Source of the DNA: Magnetospirillum sulfuroxidans | Lineage (GTDB): Bacteria > Pseudomonadota > Alphaproteobacteria > Rhodospirillales > Magnetospirillaceae | Direction of reading: 5' to 3' | DNA length: 59,354 bases | NCBI RefSeq assembly: GCF_018224925.1 | Contig: NZ_JAGTUF010000020.1 | Location: 1-59,354 of the forward strand | Part shown: piece by piece, positions 25,537-33,457 of the stretch | Layout: each line of letters starts with the position of its first letter | How positions within the stretch are numbered: the first letter of the stretch is position 1 | Position numbers and translations under genes: made by a program | The notes under the pieces: model-generated | The model's input: only the letters and a program-made list of their open reading frames with translations | The model's database searches: none | Told to the model about the DNA's origin: nothing

Positions 25537-25694
25537 GGGGCGGCCCTCCCTGTGATTATGGTTGTGGAGAGCATTATGGTATTACCAGGGCGGTTGCGGG
25601 TAACACCCCGGTACTACGCTTGTCCGTTGTCAAGGTCGGGCGCCAGGGGGGCGGCTATGGTGGCCGGGATTTTGCGTTGATCCGGGGAATGAAT

Positions 25695-26174
25695 ATGCCG
25701 CGTGCATTTTTAGGGGTGGTCATGGCCGCCCTGCTGTTATCGGCCTGTTATCAGGTGTCGTCTCCGGTGGTCGAAACCGGAATGGCGGTTCCCGGCTGGC
25801 GTGACGGCGTCTATGGCCGTGACGACGGCACCCAGGTGGATATCCGCTGGGATGGCGAGCAGGGAGGCTATGTGATTGGGGCGGGTGGCGTGGTGCGGCT
25901 GGCACGATTGAACGCCAGTCTGTTCGTGGCCGATTATCAGGCGGAGCGCCGCATCGTATTGCTGGCGCGGATGGCGGAAAACGGTGACGTGGTGTTTTTG
26001 GTTCCCTCGGCCGAGGCCGAGCGGCACTTGACGGCGCAAAATCACCTGAGCGTGCGGCCGGGACCGATCCCACGGCTTGACGGCTCGTCCGCCTCGGTCC
26101 GGCGCTATTTTCAGGATTTGGCGACGCAGGCCGAGCTGACCGAGGCGGCGCGGTTGCGCTGGCTGCATTCGTAA
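25695..26174 (+). CDS. Unknown lipoprotein
   Basis: 159 aa. Signal peptide ending in the lipobox LLSAC (C18), followed by YQVSSP, so it should be lipidated; no Asp at +2, so outer-membrane sorting is expected. The rest is beta-rich, soluble and without a recognised domain. The ATG at 25695 has GGGGA at suitable distance, better than the ATG at 25689. Close to the CorA/ZntB gene on the same strand. Confidence 0.65.
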   Translation: MPRAFLGVVMAALLLSACYQVSSPVVETGMAVPGWRDGVYGRDDGTQVDIRWDGEQGGYVIGAGGVVRLARLNASLFVADYQAERRIVLLARMAENGDVVFLVPSAEAERHLTAQNHLSVRPGPIPRLDGSSASVRRYFQDLATQAELTEAARLRWLHS

Positions 26175-26239
26175 CTTGATTGTGTGCCGAGGCTGAACCA
26201 TACAAGGGGCGCGCTCACGAGAACCGGGGAGTTCGCCAC

Positions 26240-27238
26240 TTGGCCATTGCCGCCAGCACCCAGTCCACCGCCGCCTTGAGCGAAGCCGGGATGGTCTATG
26301 CTTTCGCCGTCAAGAACGGCAAGGCGCAAGCCCATCGGCCGCTGTTGGATGGGCCAATCGAGGCGGATTTCGTCTGGATTCACGTCAATTTCGCCACCGA
26401 ACCGGGACGGCAATGGTTGTTGCGTCATTCCGGCCTGCCGCCGCAATTGGCGTCGATGATGCTGGACCGCAACGAAGAGCCGGGGGCGCAGGTGTTCGGC
26501 AATGGCTGTCTGATCGTGCTGGAGGATCGCTTGCGCGATTTCGATTCCGATGGCGGCGAGTTGGCGGAAATCCATGTCTGGCTTGAACAAAACCGCCTGA
26601 TCACCGGCCGGTGGCGGCCGTTGGCGGCCACGGACCGTCTGCGTTTTCGCCTGGAAGTGGGCGAGGCGCCGCCCACCGCCGCCGCCTTGTTCTTTCACCT
26701 GTTGGAAGAAACCATCGCCGATCTGGAAAGCTTTGGTCGTCGGGTTCGCCGTCGTTTCGACGCCTTGGAAGACATCGTGCTGGATGATGCCGCCGACGGT
26801 GTCGCCGGCGAACTGGGCGCCATCCGCCGCGAGGCGATCAAGTTGCGTCGTCGGGCCATGCCGTTGCGGCAATTGTTTTCCCGCCTGCAAAACACCTTGC
26901 CGGCCTGGGTCCGCGACGAAGAAGGCGAGAGCTTCGATCCGCTGCTCAGTCGGGTTGAACGGTCGATGAGCGATTTGCAGGATTGCGTCGAGCAATCACG
27001 GCTGCTGCACGACGAATTCGCCGCGCGTTCGGCGGAACGCTCGGGCCGCAACCTCTATATCCTGTCCGTTCTGTCGGCGGTGATGCTGCCGCTCAATCTG
27101 GTCACCGGTTTGTTCGGCATGAATGTCGCCGGTATTCCCGGACTGGAAAATCACGCGGCTTTTTGGTGGATTTTGGCCGGCATGGTCGCCTTTACCGTCG
27201 TCGTCATGGTGTGGTTCAAGCGCAAGCGCTGGTTTTGA
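26240..27238 (+). CDS. CorA/ZntB-family divalent metal transporter
   Basis: About 332 aa. A large cytoplasmic N-terminal alpha/beta domain and long helices, then two C-terminal TM segments (RNLYILSVLSAVMLPLNLVTGLFG and WWILAGMVAFTVVVMVWF) separated by the family signature GMNVAGIPG. The pentameric family carries Mg2+, Ni2+/Co2+ or Zn2+; this one is nearer ZntB, which moves Zn2+. Start uncertain: TTG at 26240 has GGGGAG 8 nt upstream; ATG at 26291 would shorten the protein by 17 residues; a TTG at 26180 is also open. Ends 17 nt before the convergent orphan gene. Confidence 0.88.
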   Translation: MAIAASTQSTAALSEAGMVYAFAVKNGKAQAHRPLLDGPIEADFVWIHVNFATEPGRQWLLRHSGLPPQLASMMLDRNEEPGAQVFGNGCLIVLEDRLRDFDSDGGELAEIHVWLEQNRLITGRWRPLAATDRLRFRLEVGEAPPTAAALFFHLLEETIADLESFGRRVRRRFDALEDIVLDDAADGVAGELGAIRREAIKLRRRAMPLRQLFSRLQNTLPAWVRDEEGESFDPLLSRVERSMSDLQDCVEQSRLLHDEFAARSAERSGRNLYILSVLSAVMLPLNLVTGLFGMNVAGIPGLENHAAFWWILAGMVAFTVVVMVWFKRKRWF

Positions 27239-27254
27239 CCGGGGTGGGGCTTGC

Positions 27255-27887
27255 TTAAAATATGATGTGAGTGCTGTTGCCAAACTTGCCCGACTTGACG
27301 ACTTGCCCGCTGGTGATACCTGACATGTGGGTGATGATGTAAATCCCAAGATCATCGGAATAGGTCGCAGCGTATTTGAATTTGGCCGCGCTGAATATTC
27401 TGTAATCCCCCGTCGTCGAGATATCGATGGCGGGAAATTGTGTCGTCGATTCGAATGTATCTCCGAATGAAGAATATCCTAGATAATTATGTTCCTGTTC
27501 CAGGAATACAGATTCATTGTATGAAGACATCAATATGATTGTGTTTGTGGACGTGTTGGATCGTATTGCCCGGTTACGGAAGACTTCAAAAACCTTTTCC
27601 ACCGCATCCTCGGACAGGTAATCGATGTCTGACCGAATGTGCTTGCTGTAAAAGCCGGTGGGGCTGCGGTCAAAATCGCGTTTTTTGCGCTTATTGTTGA
27701 TGTAGCTGTCGTCCATGCGCTGGACAACGGCGGAGCGAGCCGGCGGCATCCATGCCTTGGGTTGGATGGCTGCCACGGCGCCCCAACGGGTGGGGGGAAT
27801 GGCATGACCCTGGCCATGGCGTTGAACGACCTTGGGGGCCGTTGGCGGCGGCGGATGAATCCGGAAGGGTGGTCTTGAGCCAGACAT
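27255..27887 (-). CDS. Orphan with proline-rich VVQR repeats, effector-like
   Basis: 210 aa. N-terminal ~75 residues are Pro/Gln/Arg-rich with IHPPPPTAPKVVQR, AAIQPK and PPARSAVVQRMDD, the kind of repeat (…PPxxVVQRK…) found at the N-termini of secreted or tail-fibre-associated proteins in several proteobacteria. The C-terminal ~130 residues (YINNKRKKRDFDRSPTG to the end) form a soluble alpha/beta region that I do not recognise. Its DNA (27255-27650) is clearly less GC-rich than its neighbours, suggesting transfer. GGAG upstream supports the start. No immunity gene or secretion locus is adjacent. Confidence 0.6.
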   Translation of the reverse strand: MSGSRPPFRIHPPPPTAPKVVQRHGQGHAIPPTRWGAVAAIQPKAWMPPARSAVVQRMDDSYINNKRKKRDFDRSPTGFYSKHIRSDIDYLSEDAVEKVFEVFRNRAIRSNTSTNTIILMSSYNESVFLEQEHNYLGYSSFGDTFESTTQFPAIDISTTGDYRIFSAAKFKYAATYSDDLGIYIITHMSGITSGQVVKSGKFGNSTHIIF

Positions 27888-27978
27888 CGCCACTCCACAC
27901 GTAAAATGCACATTAACGCTACATTTTTTCACCAAAGATGGTCAATTGTGTTTTCCCCCGCCTTTGTTTTGAGGGGGG

Positions 27979-28881
27979 TTAGAGGAAACGTTCTTCGGTC
28001 GGATCGGCGAAGCGTTCGCGCAGATAGCGGAAGACCGCCTGAACACGGGCGGCGCCGTTGGTTTCGCTGTGCGAGACCAACCACAACGGCATGGCCACTG
28101 ATAGATCCAGGTCTAATTCCCGCAATTCGGGAATGGCTCGGGCGTAATAGGCCGGCAGAAAGGCGATGCCCAGGCCGGCGCGGGCCGCTTCCAGATAGGT
28201 GCGGGCTGAATCGGTGGCGAACACCACATGCGGGTGTTCCGCCACCAGCCGTCGCCATTGCTCGAATCCGGGCAAGGCGCCGTAGCCCAGGTGGTCAAGC
28301 AGGTCGTGTTCGAACACGTGCTCGAGACGGCGGGGCGTTCCGGCCCGCTCCAGGTAATCGGGGGCGGCGAAAGGATGAACACGAAAGGTGCCGACCTTGA
28401 CGCCCACGGCCCGTGGGTCGAGCGGAATGGCCAATTGCAGGGCCATGTCGGCATCGCGGGTGCGCAAATCCACCACTTGATTGCCGACCCGGATGCGCAG
28501 GGTGATGCGGGGATAGCGCAGGCGGAAATCGGCCAACCAGCGGGTCAGCACGAAGGATGCCAAGCCTTCCGGGGCGGCGATGGTCACTTCGCCGGCCAAT
28601 TCGCGGTCATGGCCGGCCAGATCGCGCTCGATGGCGCCGGCGGCGTCTTCCATCGCTTCGGCCATGGCCATCAATCGCTTGCCGGCCGGAGTCACCCGCA
28701 TGGCGCGGCCGATTCGGTCGAACAGCTTGATCCCCAAGCTGGTTTCCAGCCGCTCGATGCGGCGGCCCACCGTGGTTTGGTTGGTCCGCAAGTCGTCGGC
28801 GGCACGCATGAACGACCCAGCCCGCACGGCGGCCAGGAAAAAGCGTAAATCATCCCAATCGTCGACGCGCTGCGGACTCAT
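27979..28881 (-). CDS. LysR-family transcriptional regulator
   Basis: 300 aa, standard length. N-terminal winged HTH (DDLRFFLAAVRAGSFMRAADDLRTNQTTVGRRIERLETSLGIKLFDR, ~10-60) and a periplasmic-binding-like effector domain (~90-295). Effector unknown. Start at 28881 gives the usual short lead-in to the HTH; no strong RBS is seen and a longer reading from 28992 would not match the family. Divergent from a small ORF at 28992, with ATGCATAAATGCA within the gap as a possible operator. Confidence 0.9.
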   Translation of the reverse strand: MSPQRVDDWDDLRFFLAAVRAGSFMRAADDLRTNQTTVGRRIERLETSLGIKLFDRIGRAMRVTPAGKRLMAMAEAMEDAAGAIERDLAGHDRELAGEVTIAAPEGLASFVLTRWLADFRLRYPRITLRIRVGNQVVDLRTRDADMALQLAIPLDPRAVGVKVGTFRVHPFAAPDYLERAGTPRRLEHVFEHDLLDHLGYGALPGFEQWRRLVAEHPHVVFATDSARTYLEAARAGLGIAFLPAYYARAIPELRELDLDLSVAMPLWLVSHSETNGAARVQAVFRYLRERFADPTEERFL

Positions 28882-28991
28882 GCATAAATGCAATTCATTG
28901 TGGCGATATTTAGCATTTTCGCGAGCATGGCATAAGGTGCACCATCCGTTCAAGCCGCTCGTTGTTGCGGCGCGAAATACGGAGAACGACA

Positions 28992-29183
28992 ATGCCTGAC
29001 CTTCACCATCACACCCACGCCGCTCTTCGTCTGCGCCGCTGGGCCCGCCAGGGCACGTGGCGTCGGATGGTTCAGGCCAGCGCCCCTGGTCCGGCCCTGG
29101 CGGCGCCGTCGTTATTGGCCCGCATCGAGCATCAGCTCCAATGCCTGTCCAAGGCGATGACCGTCAACAATCCCAGCAGATAG
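28992..29183 (+). CDS. Possible small Arg-rich protein
   Basis: 63 aa. GGAGAA stands 6 nt before the ATG, and the gene is divergent from the LysR regulator, the place where a target gene is often found. Basic (LRLRRWARQGTWRRM) with a His cluster at the N-terminus. The last ~52 bp overlap the end of ctaB on the other strand. No recognised family, so it may be fortuitous. Confidence 0.35.
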   Translation: MPDLHHHTHAALRLRRWARQGTWRRMVQASAPGPALAAPSLLARIEHQLQCLSKAMTVNNPSR

Positions 29184-29986
29184 GGAATCGACCAGGCGAA
29201 GTTCCAGCCGGCCCAGCGCCGGCTGGGAGTGGCCACCAGTTTCAGGTTCAAGCCGATCAGCACGATCCCCAGTCCGCCCGCCCCCCAGCCATAGATCGGC
29301 CCCAGCAAGCCCATCCCCCAGGGCAGCAGCGACGCCCCCACCAGCACCATCGAATTGGCCAAGATCCACCACGCCGTGCGCTGGTCGCCGACCACCACCG
29401 GCAGCATGGGAATGCCGGCGGCGCGGTAATCCTCGGCCAGCAGAATGGCCAGGGACCAGAAATGACTGGGGGTCCACAAGAACAAGGTGATCGCCAAAAG
29501 AGTCGGCAACATCCAGGTTGACGGCGCCACCACCGCCGCCCCGGCCAGCAGGGCGAAACTGCCGGCGGCGCCGCCGAAGACGATGTTCCACCACGTCCGC
29601 CGCTTCAGCCACACCGTATAGATCACCGCATAGACGAAAATTCCCAAGAACAGGTGCAGCGCCACCACCCAGTTCAGCGTCATCACCGCTGTCGACATGG
29701 CGGCGATGGTCAGGCCGGCGGACAGCATCAGCGCGTCGGTGGGATGGACGGCGCCGATGACCATGGGGCGGTTGCGAGTCCGTTTCATCAGGCCGTCGAT
29801 GTCGCGGTCGTACAGGTGATTGAACACCGCCGATCCGCCTGATCCCATCATCATGGTCAGCACCAGGGCCAGCATGGTCAGCGGATCGATGGTGTCGGCC
29901 ATGGCGGCATAGCCGGCGGCGGCGGTGGCGGCGATGGTGACGCCGATGCGCAGCTTCATCAGTTCGGTCGCGTGCTTGATGCGCAT
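29132..29986 (-). CDS. ctaB: Protoheme IX farnesyltransferase (heme O synthase)
   Basis: 284 aa UbiA-family polytopic membrane enzyme adding farnesyl to heme B to make heme O for terminal oxidases. First prenyl-PP-binding motif NHLYDRDIDGLMKRTRNRPM (N56, D60, D64) and a second acidic region around EDYRAAGIPMLP. About nine TM helices. Follows the DUF420 gene by 14 nt. The catalytic oxidase subunits are not in the window. Confidence 0.95.
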   Translation of the reverse strand: MRIKHATELMKLRIGVTIAATAAAGYAAMADTIDPLTMLALVLTMMMGSGGSAVFNHLYDRDIDGLMKRTRNRPMVIGAVHPTDALMLSAGLTIAAMSTAVMTLNWVVALHLFLGIFVYAVIYTVWLKRRTWWNIVFGGAAGSFALLAGAAVVAPSTWMLPTLLAITLFLWTPSHFWSLAILLAEDYRAAGIPMLPVVVGDQRTAWWILANSMVLVGASLLPWGMGLLGPIYGWGAGGLGIVLIGLNLKLVATPSRRWAGWNFAWSIPYLLGLLTVIALDRHWS

Positions 29987-30000
29987 GGCGTGATCCCCGC

Positions 30001-30423
30001 TCAGGTGTAGAGGTGGTAAAGCATCCCATAGACGATCAGGCCCGAGGCGCTGACATAGATCCAGATCGGCCAGGTCCAGCGGGCCAAGGGGCGGTGGGCG
30101 TCGAAGCGACCGGCCAGGGCGCGGGCCAAGGTCAGCAAGATCATCGGCGTGACCGCCACCGCCAGCACGACATGGCTGACCAGCAAGGTGTAATACAGCG
30201 GCCGCACGGCGCCGCTGCCGCGAAAGACGAAGATCGGGGCGGAAAAGTGATAGGCGATATAAGCAATCAGGAACAAGGCGCTGGCGGCGACGGCGGTCAG
30301 CATGGCCCGACGGTGCAGGTCGCGGCGGCCGGCGCGGATAAAGCCGAAGCCGGCCAAGGCCGCCAGCAGCGCCGCGCCGTTCAGGCTGGCGGTGACGTGG
30401 GGCAGAATGGCGGCGGCTTCCAT
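30001..30423 (-). CDS. DUF420-family membrane protein
   Basis: 140 aa, four TM helices: HVTASLNGAALLAALAGF, RRAMLTAVAASALFLIAY, YYTLLVSHVVLAVAVTPM and WTWPIWIYVSASGLIVYGML. The pattern HRxxM and YHF...PLYYTLLxSHV is characteristic of DUF420, which includes the CtaM-type assembly factors for heme-copper oxidases. It sits between a 37-aa TM protein and ctaB, so a role in oxidase assembly is likely. Confidence 0.85.
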   Translation of the reverse strand: MEAAAILPHVTASLNGAALLAALAGFGFIRAGRRDLHRRAMLTAVAASALFLIAYIAYHFSAPIFVFRGSGAVRPLYYTLLVSHVVLAVAVTPMILLTLARALAGRFDAHRPLARWTWPIWIYVSASGLIVYGMLYHLYT

Positions 30424-30424
30424 C

Positions 30425-30538
30425 TTACCGGCCCATCATGACGCCGAAGCGCAGCAAGGTGGCGGCGTAAAGGCCGATGGCGACGAGGGCGAGCAGCAAC
30501 AAGGTCAGCCGTCCAGCGCGGCGCGGAGAGACATCCAT
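30425..30538 (-). CDS. Tiny TM protein of an oxidase-assembly cluster
   Basis: 37 aa, read directly from the DNA: MDVSPRRAGRLTL...GLYAATLLRFG...GR, a positively charged N-terminus followed by one TM helix. AAGGGGAA lies upstream of the ATG, and its TAA is 1 nt from the DUF420 start. Small one-helix proteins with an R-rich N-terminus and a LLRFG-like end occur in alphaproteobacterial cox operons (CoxF-like). No database check was possible. Confidence 0.6.
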   Translation of the reverse strand: MDVSPRRAGRLTLLLLALVAIGLYAATLLRFGVMMGR

Positions 30539-30695
30539 GGCACGGTTCCCCTTTATGGTTATAAGGGAAGTGGGGATGACGGCTTGCGGTTAAAAGAGGG
30601 GGCGTTGTCCGCCGAACCGCTATACGGGCGGTTGCGGGTTGCGGAGCGAAATGGGGCGGCAGGAAATTCCTGACACTGCCTCGGGCGCTCGCCGA

Positions 30696-31352
30696 TTAAG
30701 CCATCATCTTCCACCAGCGCCGCGCCTCGTCGGCGCCCCAGTCGGGGCCGTGGCCGGAATAAAGGCGGGCGTCGTCCTTGACCTTGCCAAGCAGGCGACC
30801 GATGGATTCCCACAGCGTCGCCTCGGAACCGCCGGGCAGGTCGGTGCGGCCAACGCCTTGGCGGAACAAGGTGTCGCCGGTGATCACGAAATCGCCAAAA
30901 TCAAAGCAGACGCCGCCGGGGGTGTGGCCGGGGGTGAAGATGGTCTTGATCGCGACGCCGCCCAAGCTGAAATCGGGTTCGTCGTCGAACAGGTGCAGAT
31001 TGGTCGGGCCGTCCTGTCCCTGGCCGGTGAAGGCCTTGTTCAGGTCGCTGGCCCGTTCGATCACCGGCTTTTCCTTGGTATGGGCAATGGTCGGCACTTT
31101 CAGCGCCTGCTCGACGGCGCGGGCGGCGCCCAGATGATCGGGGTGGCCATGGGTCAGCCAGATGGCCACCGGCGTGCCGGCTTGCGCGGTGACGGCGTCA
31201 ATGATCTGCGCCGCGTCGCCGCCGGGATCGACGATGACGATTTCGCCGCTGGGTTTGTGGCGGACGATATAGCAGTTCTGGTACCAGGGCGGCGAGGACA
31301 CCGCGATGGTCAGGGAAAAATCACCAAAATCACCGGCAGCATGAGTGGTCAT
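30696..31352 (-). CDS. MBL-fold hydrolase (glyoxalase II-like)
   Basis: 218 aa, cytoplasmic, single metallo-beta-lactamase domain. Metal ligands in THGHPDH (H68, H70, D72, H73), then TPGHTPGG (His), GDTLF (Asp) and YSGHGP (His), a complete set for two metals. Short form lacking the C-terminal helix of true GloB, so the substrate (thioester or persulfide) is open. Upstream 31353-31495 holds no clear motif. Confidence 0.88.
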   Translation of the reverse strand: MTTHAAGDFGDFSLTIAVSSPPWYQNCYIVRHKPSGEIVIVDPGGDAAQIIDAVTAQAGTPVAIWLTHGHPDHLGAARAVEQALKVPTIAHTKEKPVIERASDLNKAFTGQGQDGPTNLHLFDDEPDFSLGGVAIKTIFTPGHTPGGVCFDFGDFVITGDTLFRQGVGRTDLPGGSEATLWESIGRLLGKVKDDARLYSGHGPDWGADEARRWWKMMA

Positions 31353-31495
31353 TATTTCGCATCCGCAGCAATCAAAGCGAAAGATAATGTTCTATACGGG
31401 ATAAATGGGGCAATTTCCAGGCATGACCCTTTACCGGGTGGTAACGAAGCCCCATGACAATAGAAGGCGTATTCTTTTGATGAAACGAGTTTTCC

Positions 31496-32389
31496 ATGGA
31501 TGACGATGTGTCTGACGCCCCCTTTCCTTCGGCTCTTGATGAATGCATCGCCGCGCCGGCGCAAGCGGTGGTGACGGCGCAGACCGTCTCGCCTGCGTAT
31601 AGGCTGGCTTTTGCCGATGACGATTTCCTGTTGCGCTCCGACATGCGGGCGGTGCGCCTGCAACTGGAATTGCTGAAGCCGGAATTGCTGCAACAAGAAC
31701 AGGGCATCCGCTCGACCATCGCCATGTTCGGCTCGGCCCGCATTCCCGCCCCCGAGGTGGCCCAGGCCCGGCTGGATGAGGCGGAAGCGGCGGCGCGCAG
31801 CCATCCGCGCGATAAAGCGGTCGCGCACGAGCTGACCGTGGCGCGGCGCATGCACGCCAACAGCCGTTATTACGAAGAAGCCCGGCGGCTGGCCGGTATC
31901 GTCACCGGCACCTGTATCGGGGAACATATTTGTGATTTCGTCGTCAAGACCGGCGGCGGTCCCGGCATCATGGAGGCGGCCAATCGCGGCGCTTTCGAGA
32001 TTGGCGGCAAATCCATCGGCTTGAACATCGTCTTGCCGCATGAACAGGCTCCCAACGCCTTCATCACCCCCGATCTGTGCTTTCGCTTTCATTATTTCGC
32101 CATCCGCAAGATGCATTTCATGATCCGGGTCAAGGCTCTGGTGGTGTTTCCCGGCGGCTTTGGCACCATGGATGAATTGTTCGAAGCGCTGACCTTGATC
32201 CAGACCGGCAAGATCGAGCCGATTCCGGTCATCATGTTCGGACGCGAATACTGGCAGCGCGTGATCAATTTCGACGCCATGGCCATGGAGGGCATGATCG
32301 GTCCGACCGACAAGGATTTGCTGACCTTCGTCGAAACCGCCGAGGAAGCCTGGAACATCATTTCCGATTTTTACCGACTGCCGCGTTGA
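31496..32389 (+). CDS. LOG-family (TIGR00730-type) Rossmann-fold protein
   Basis: 297 aa. The conserved signature PGGFGTMDELFE near residue 220 and VKTGGGPGIMEAANRG define the LOG/lysine-decarboxylase-like family, whose tested members are 5'-monophosphate phosphoribohydrolases that release cytokinins or other bases. The N-terminal ~95 residues are an extension with no recognised domain. The RBS is weak. A stand-alone gene. Confidence 0.88.
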   Translation: MDDDVSDAPFPSALDECIAAPAQAVVTAQTVSPAYRLAFADDDFLLRSDMRAVRLQLELLKPELLQQEQGIRSTIAMFGSARIPAPEVAQARLDEAEAAARSHPRDKAVAHELTVARRMHANSRYYEEARRLAGIVTGTCIGEHICDFVVKTGGGPGIMEAANRGAFEIGGKSIGLNIVLPHEQAPNAFITPDLCFRFHYFAIRKMHFMIRVKALVVFPGGFGTMDELFEALTLIQTGKIEPIPVIMFGREYWQRVINFDAMAMEGMIGPTDKDLLTFVETAEEAWNIISDFYRLPR

Positions 32390-32580
32390 TCTCGGGTTAA
32401 CGCCTGATCCGAGGGGGCGTGGGTTGGGGTAGGATAGCCCATCGCCCACCCCGGGGGGGGAGGGGGAAGACGCCTCCGATGGGTTGCTCTCACAGCTGTG
32501 CAGCCATGTCGCGAGGCGTCGCTGCTTTGTCTCTCCGCCGATCGGGCGTATGATGATCGGGAACGGTGAGGGAGGCGACC

Positions 32581-33270
32581 ATGTCTCACAACATCCTATC
32601 GGTTATCGCGGCCATGGCCGAAGTGGCGAACGTCACCCATGACGACCCGACCACTCGGCATCCGAAGAAACCCGTCATTACCATTTCCCGCGACTATGGT
32701 TCCGGCGGCGACGTCATTGCCCACCGCCTGTCCCAACGCCTGGAAATCCCGCTTTACGACGAAGAGGTGCTCAAGGAAATCGCCATGCGTTTGCAGGACG
32801 ATCCCGCCGTTGTCCGCATGCTCGACGAAGGCTTTGGCCGGGCCAAGGATATGTGGCTGTATCGCCTGTTTTCCGGGAACGACGTCGGTCCCGACGTCTA
32901 TCGCGACACCCTGGTCAAGGTGGTGATGAGCTTGGGCCGCATGGGCGGCGTTCTGGTCGGGCGCGGCGCCCACGTCATCTTGCATGAAGCTTGCGCCTTG
33001 CGGGTGCGCATCACCGGCACGCCGGAAATTTGCGCCCGACGCATGATCGGTCAGGGATATGGCGGTCTCGAGCATCAATTGGAAAAGGTGCTGGAAATCA
33101 ACCACAAGCGCGGCAAATTCGTGTGGGAGGTGTTTAATTCCCGCCTGTCCGACGCCAGTCAGTTCGACATCAACATCAACACCGACCGCATGGCCGATTT
33201 CGAGGATGTGGTCGGGATGTTGGAAGTGATGGCCCGCGCCATTCATGCGGGCCGGGTGCTGGGACTGTAA
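32581..33270 (+). CDS. Cytidylate-kinase-like protein
   Basis: 229 aa. The P-loop-like SRDYGSGGDVIAHRLSQRL (36-) and VLVGRGAHVILHE, followed by an Arg-rich LID-like region (TGTPEICARRMIGQGYG), place it in the cytidylate-kinase-like family (PF13189). True Cmk would have GPxGxGKS; here the loop is SRDYGSGG, so substrate and activity are unclear. GGAGG is correctly placed before the ATG at 32581. Confidence 0.8.
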   Translation: MSHNILSVIAAMAEVANVTHDDPTTRHPKKPVITISRDYGSGGDVIAHRLSQRLEIPLYDEEVLKEIAMRLQDDPAVVRMLDEGFGRAKDMWLYRLFSGNDVGPDVYRDTLVKVVMSLGRMGGVLVGRGAHVILHEACALRVRITGTPEICARRMIGQGYGGLEHQLEKVLEINHKRGKFVWEVFNSRLSDASQFDININTDRMADFEDVVGMLEVMARAIHAGRVLGL

Positions 33271-33309
33271 AACCACATCCCCGTGAGTGAAGCTCATGGG
33301 GATGTGGTT
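33271..33309 (+). terminator. Long hairpin after the kinase-like gene
   Basis: Starts immediately after the stop codon. 17-bp stem AACCACATCCCCGTGAG with CTCATGGGGATGTGGTT (one G-T), 5-nt loop. No T-run follows, so it may be a processing or stability element as much as a terminator. Confidence 0.5.
33272..33303 (+). repeat. 32-bp direct repeat, copy 1
   Basis: Begins ACCACATCCCCGTGAGTGAA and ends CTCATGGGGAT, identical to the copy at 33420-33451, 148 bp apart. It forms part of the long hairpin above. Confidence 0.9.
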
Positions 33310-33327
33310 AGGCCCAAGGGGCCGCGC

Positions 33328-33418
33328 GGCTTATGCCGCGTAAGCCAAGCATCCGGCGGGATGCGCCCGGCACCTGAGGGCACCGCTGATCGGCCCCGAT
33401 CAGCGGGATATGGCATAA
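33328..33418. repeat. Nested inverted repeats between the direct repeats
   Basis: GGCTTA...TAAGCC (33328-33346), an 11-bp perfect palindrome CCGCTGATCGG-CC-CCGATCAGCGG (33383-33406) and TTATGCC...GGCATAA (33331-33337 with 33412-33418) that would close a larger structure around it. Confidence 0.75.
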
Positions 33419-33419
33419 G

Positions 33420-33451
33420 ACCACATCCCCGTGAGTGAAGCTCATGGGGAT
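33420..33451 (+). repeat. 32-bp direct repeat, copy 2
   Basis: Exact copy of 33272-33303, ending 6 bp before the stop codon of the minus-strand gene at 33458. Here only the inner CCCCGTGAG/CTCATGGGG stem plus the AT pair can form, since the right end diverges. Confidence 0.9.
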
Positions 33452-33457
33452 CAAGGG

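Noticed and set aside
32390-32580. Possible regulatory element before the kinase-like gene
   Set aside because: Contains a G-run and weak inverted repeats (CTCGG...CCGAG) only; no convincing structure beyond the RBS.
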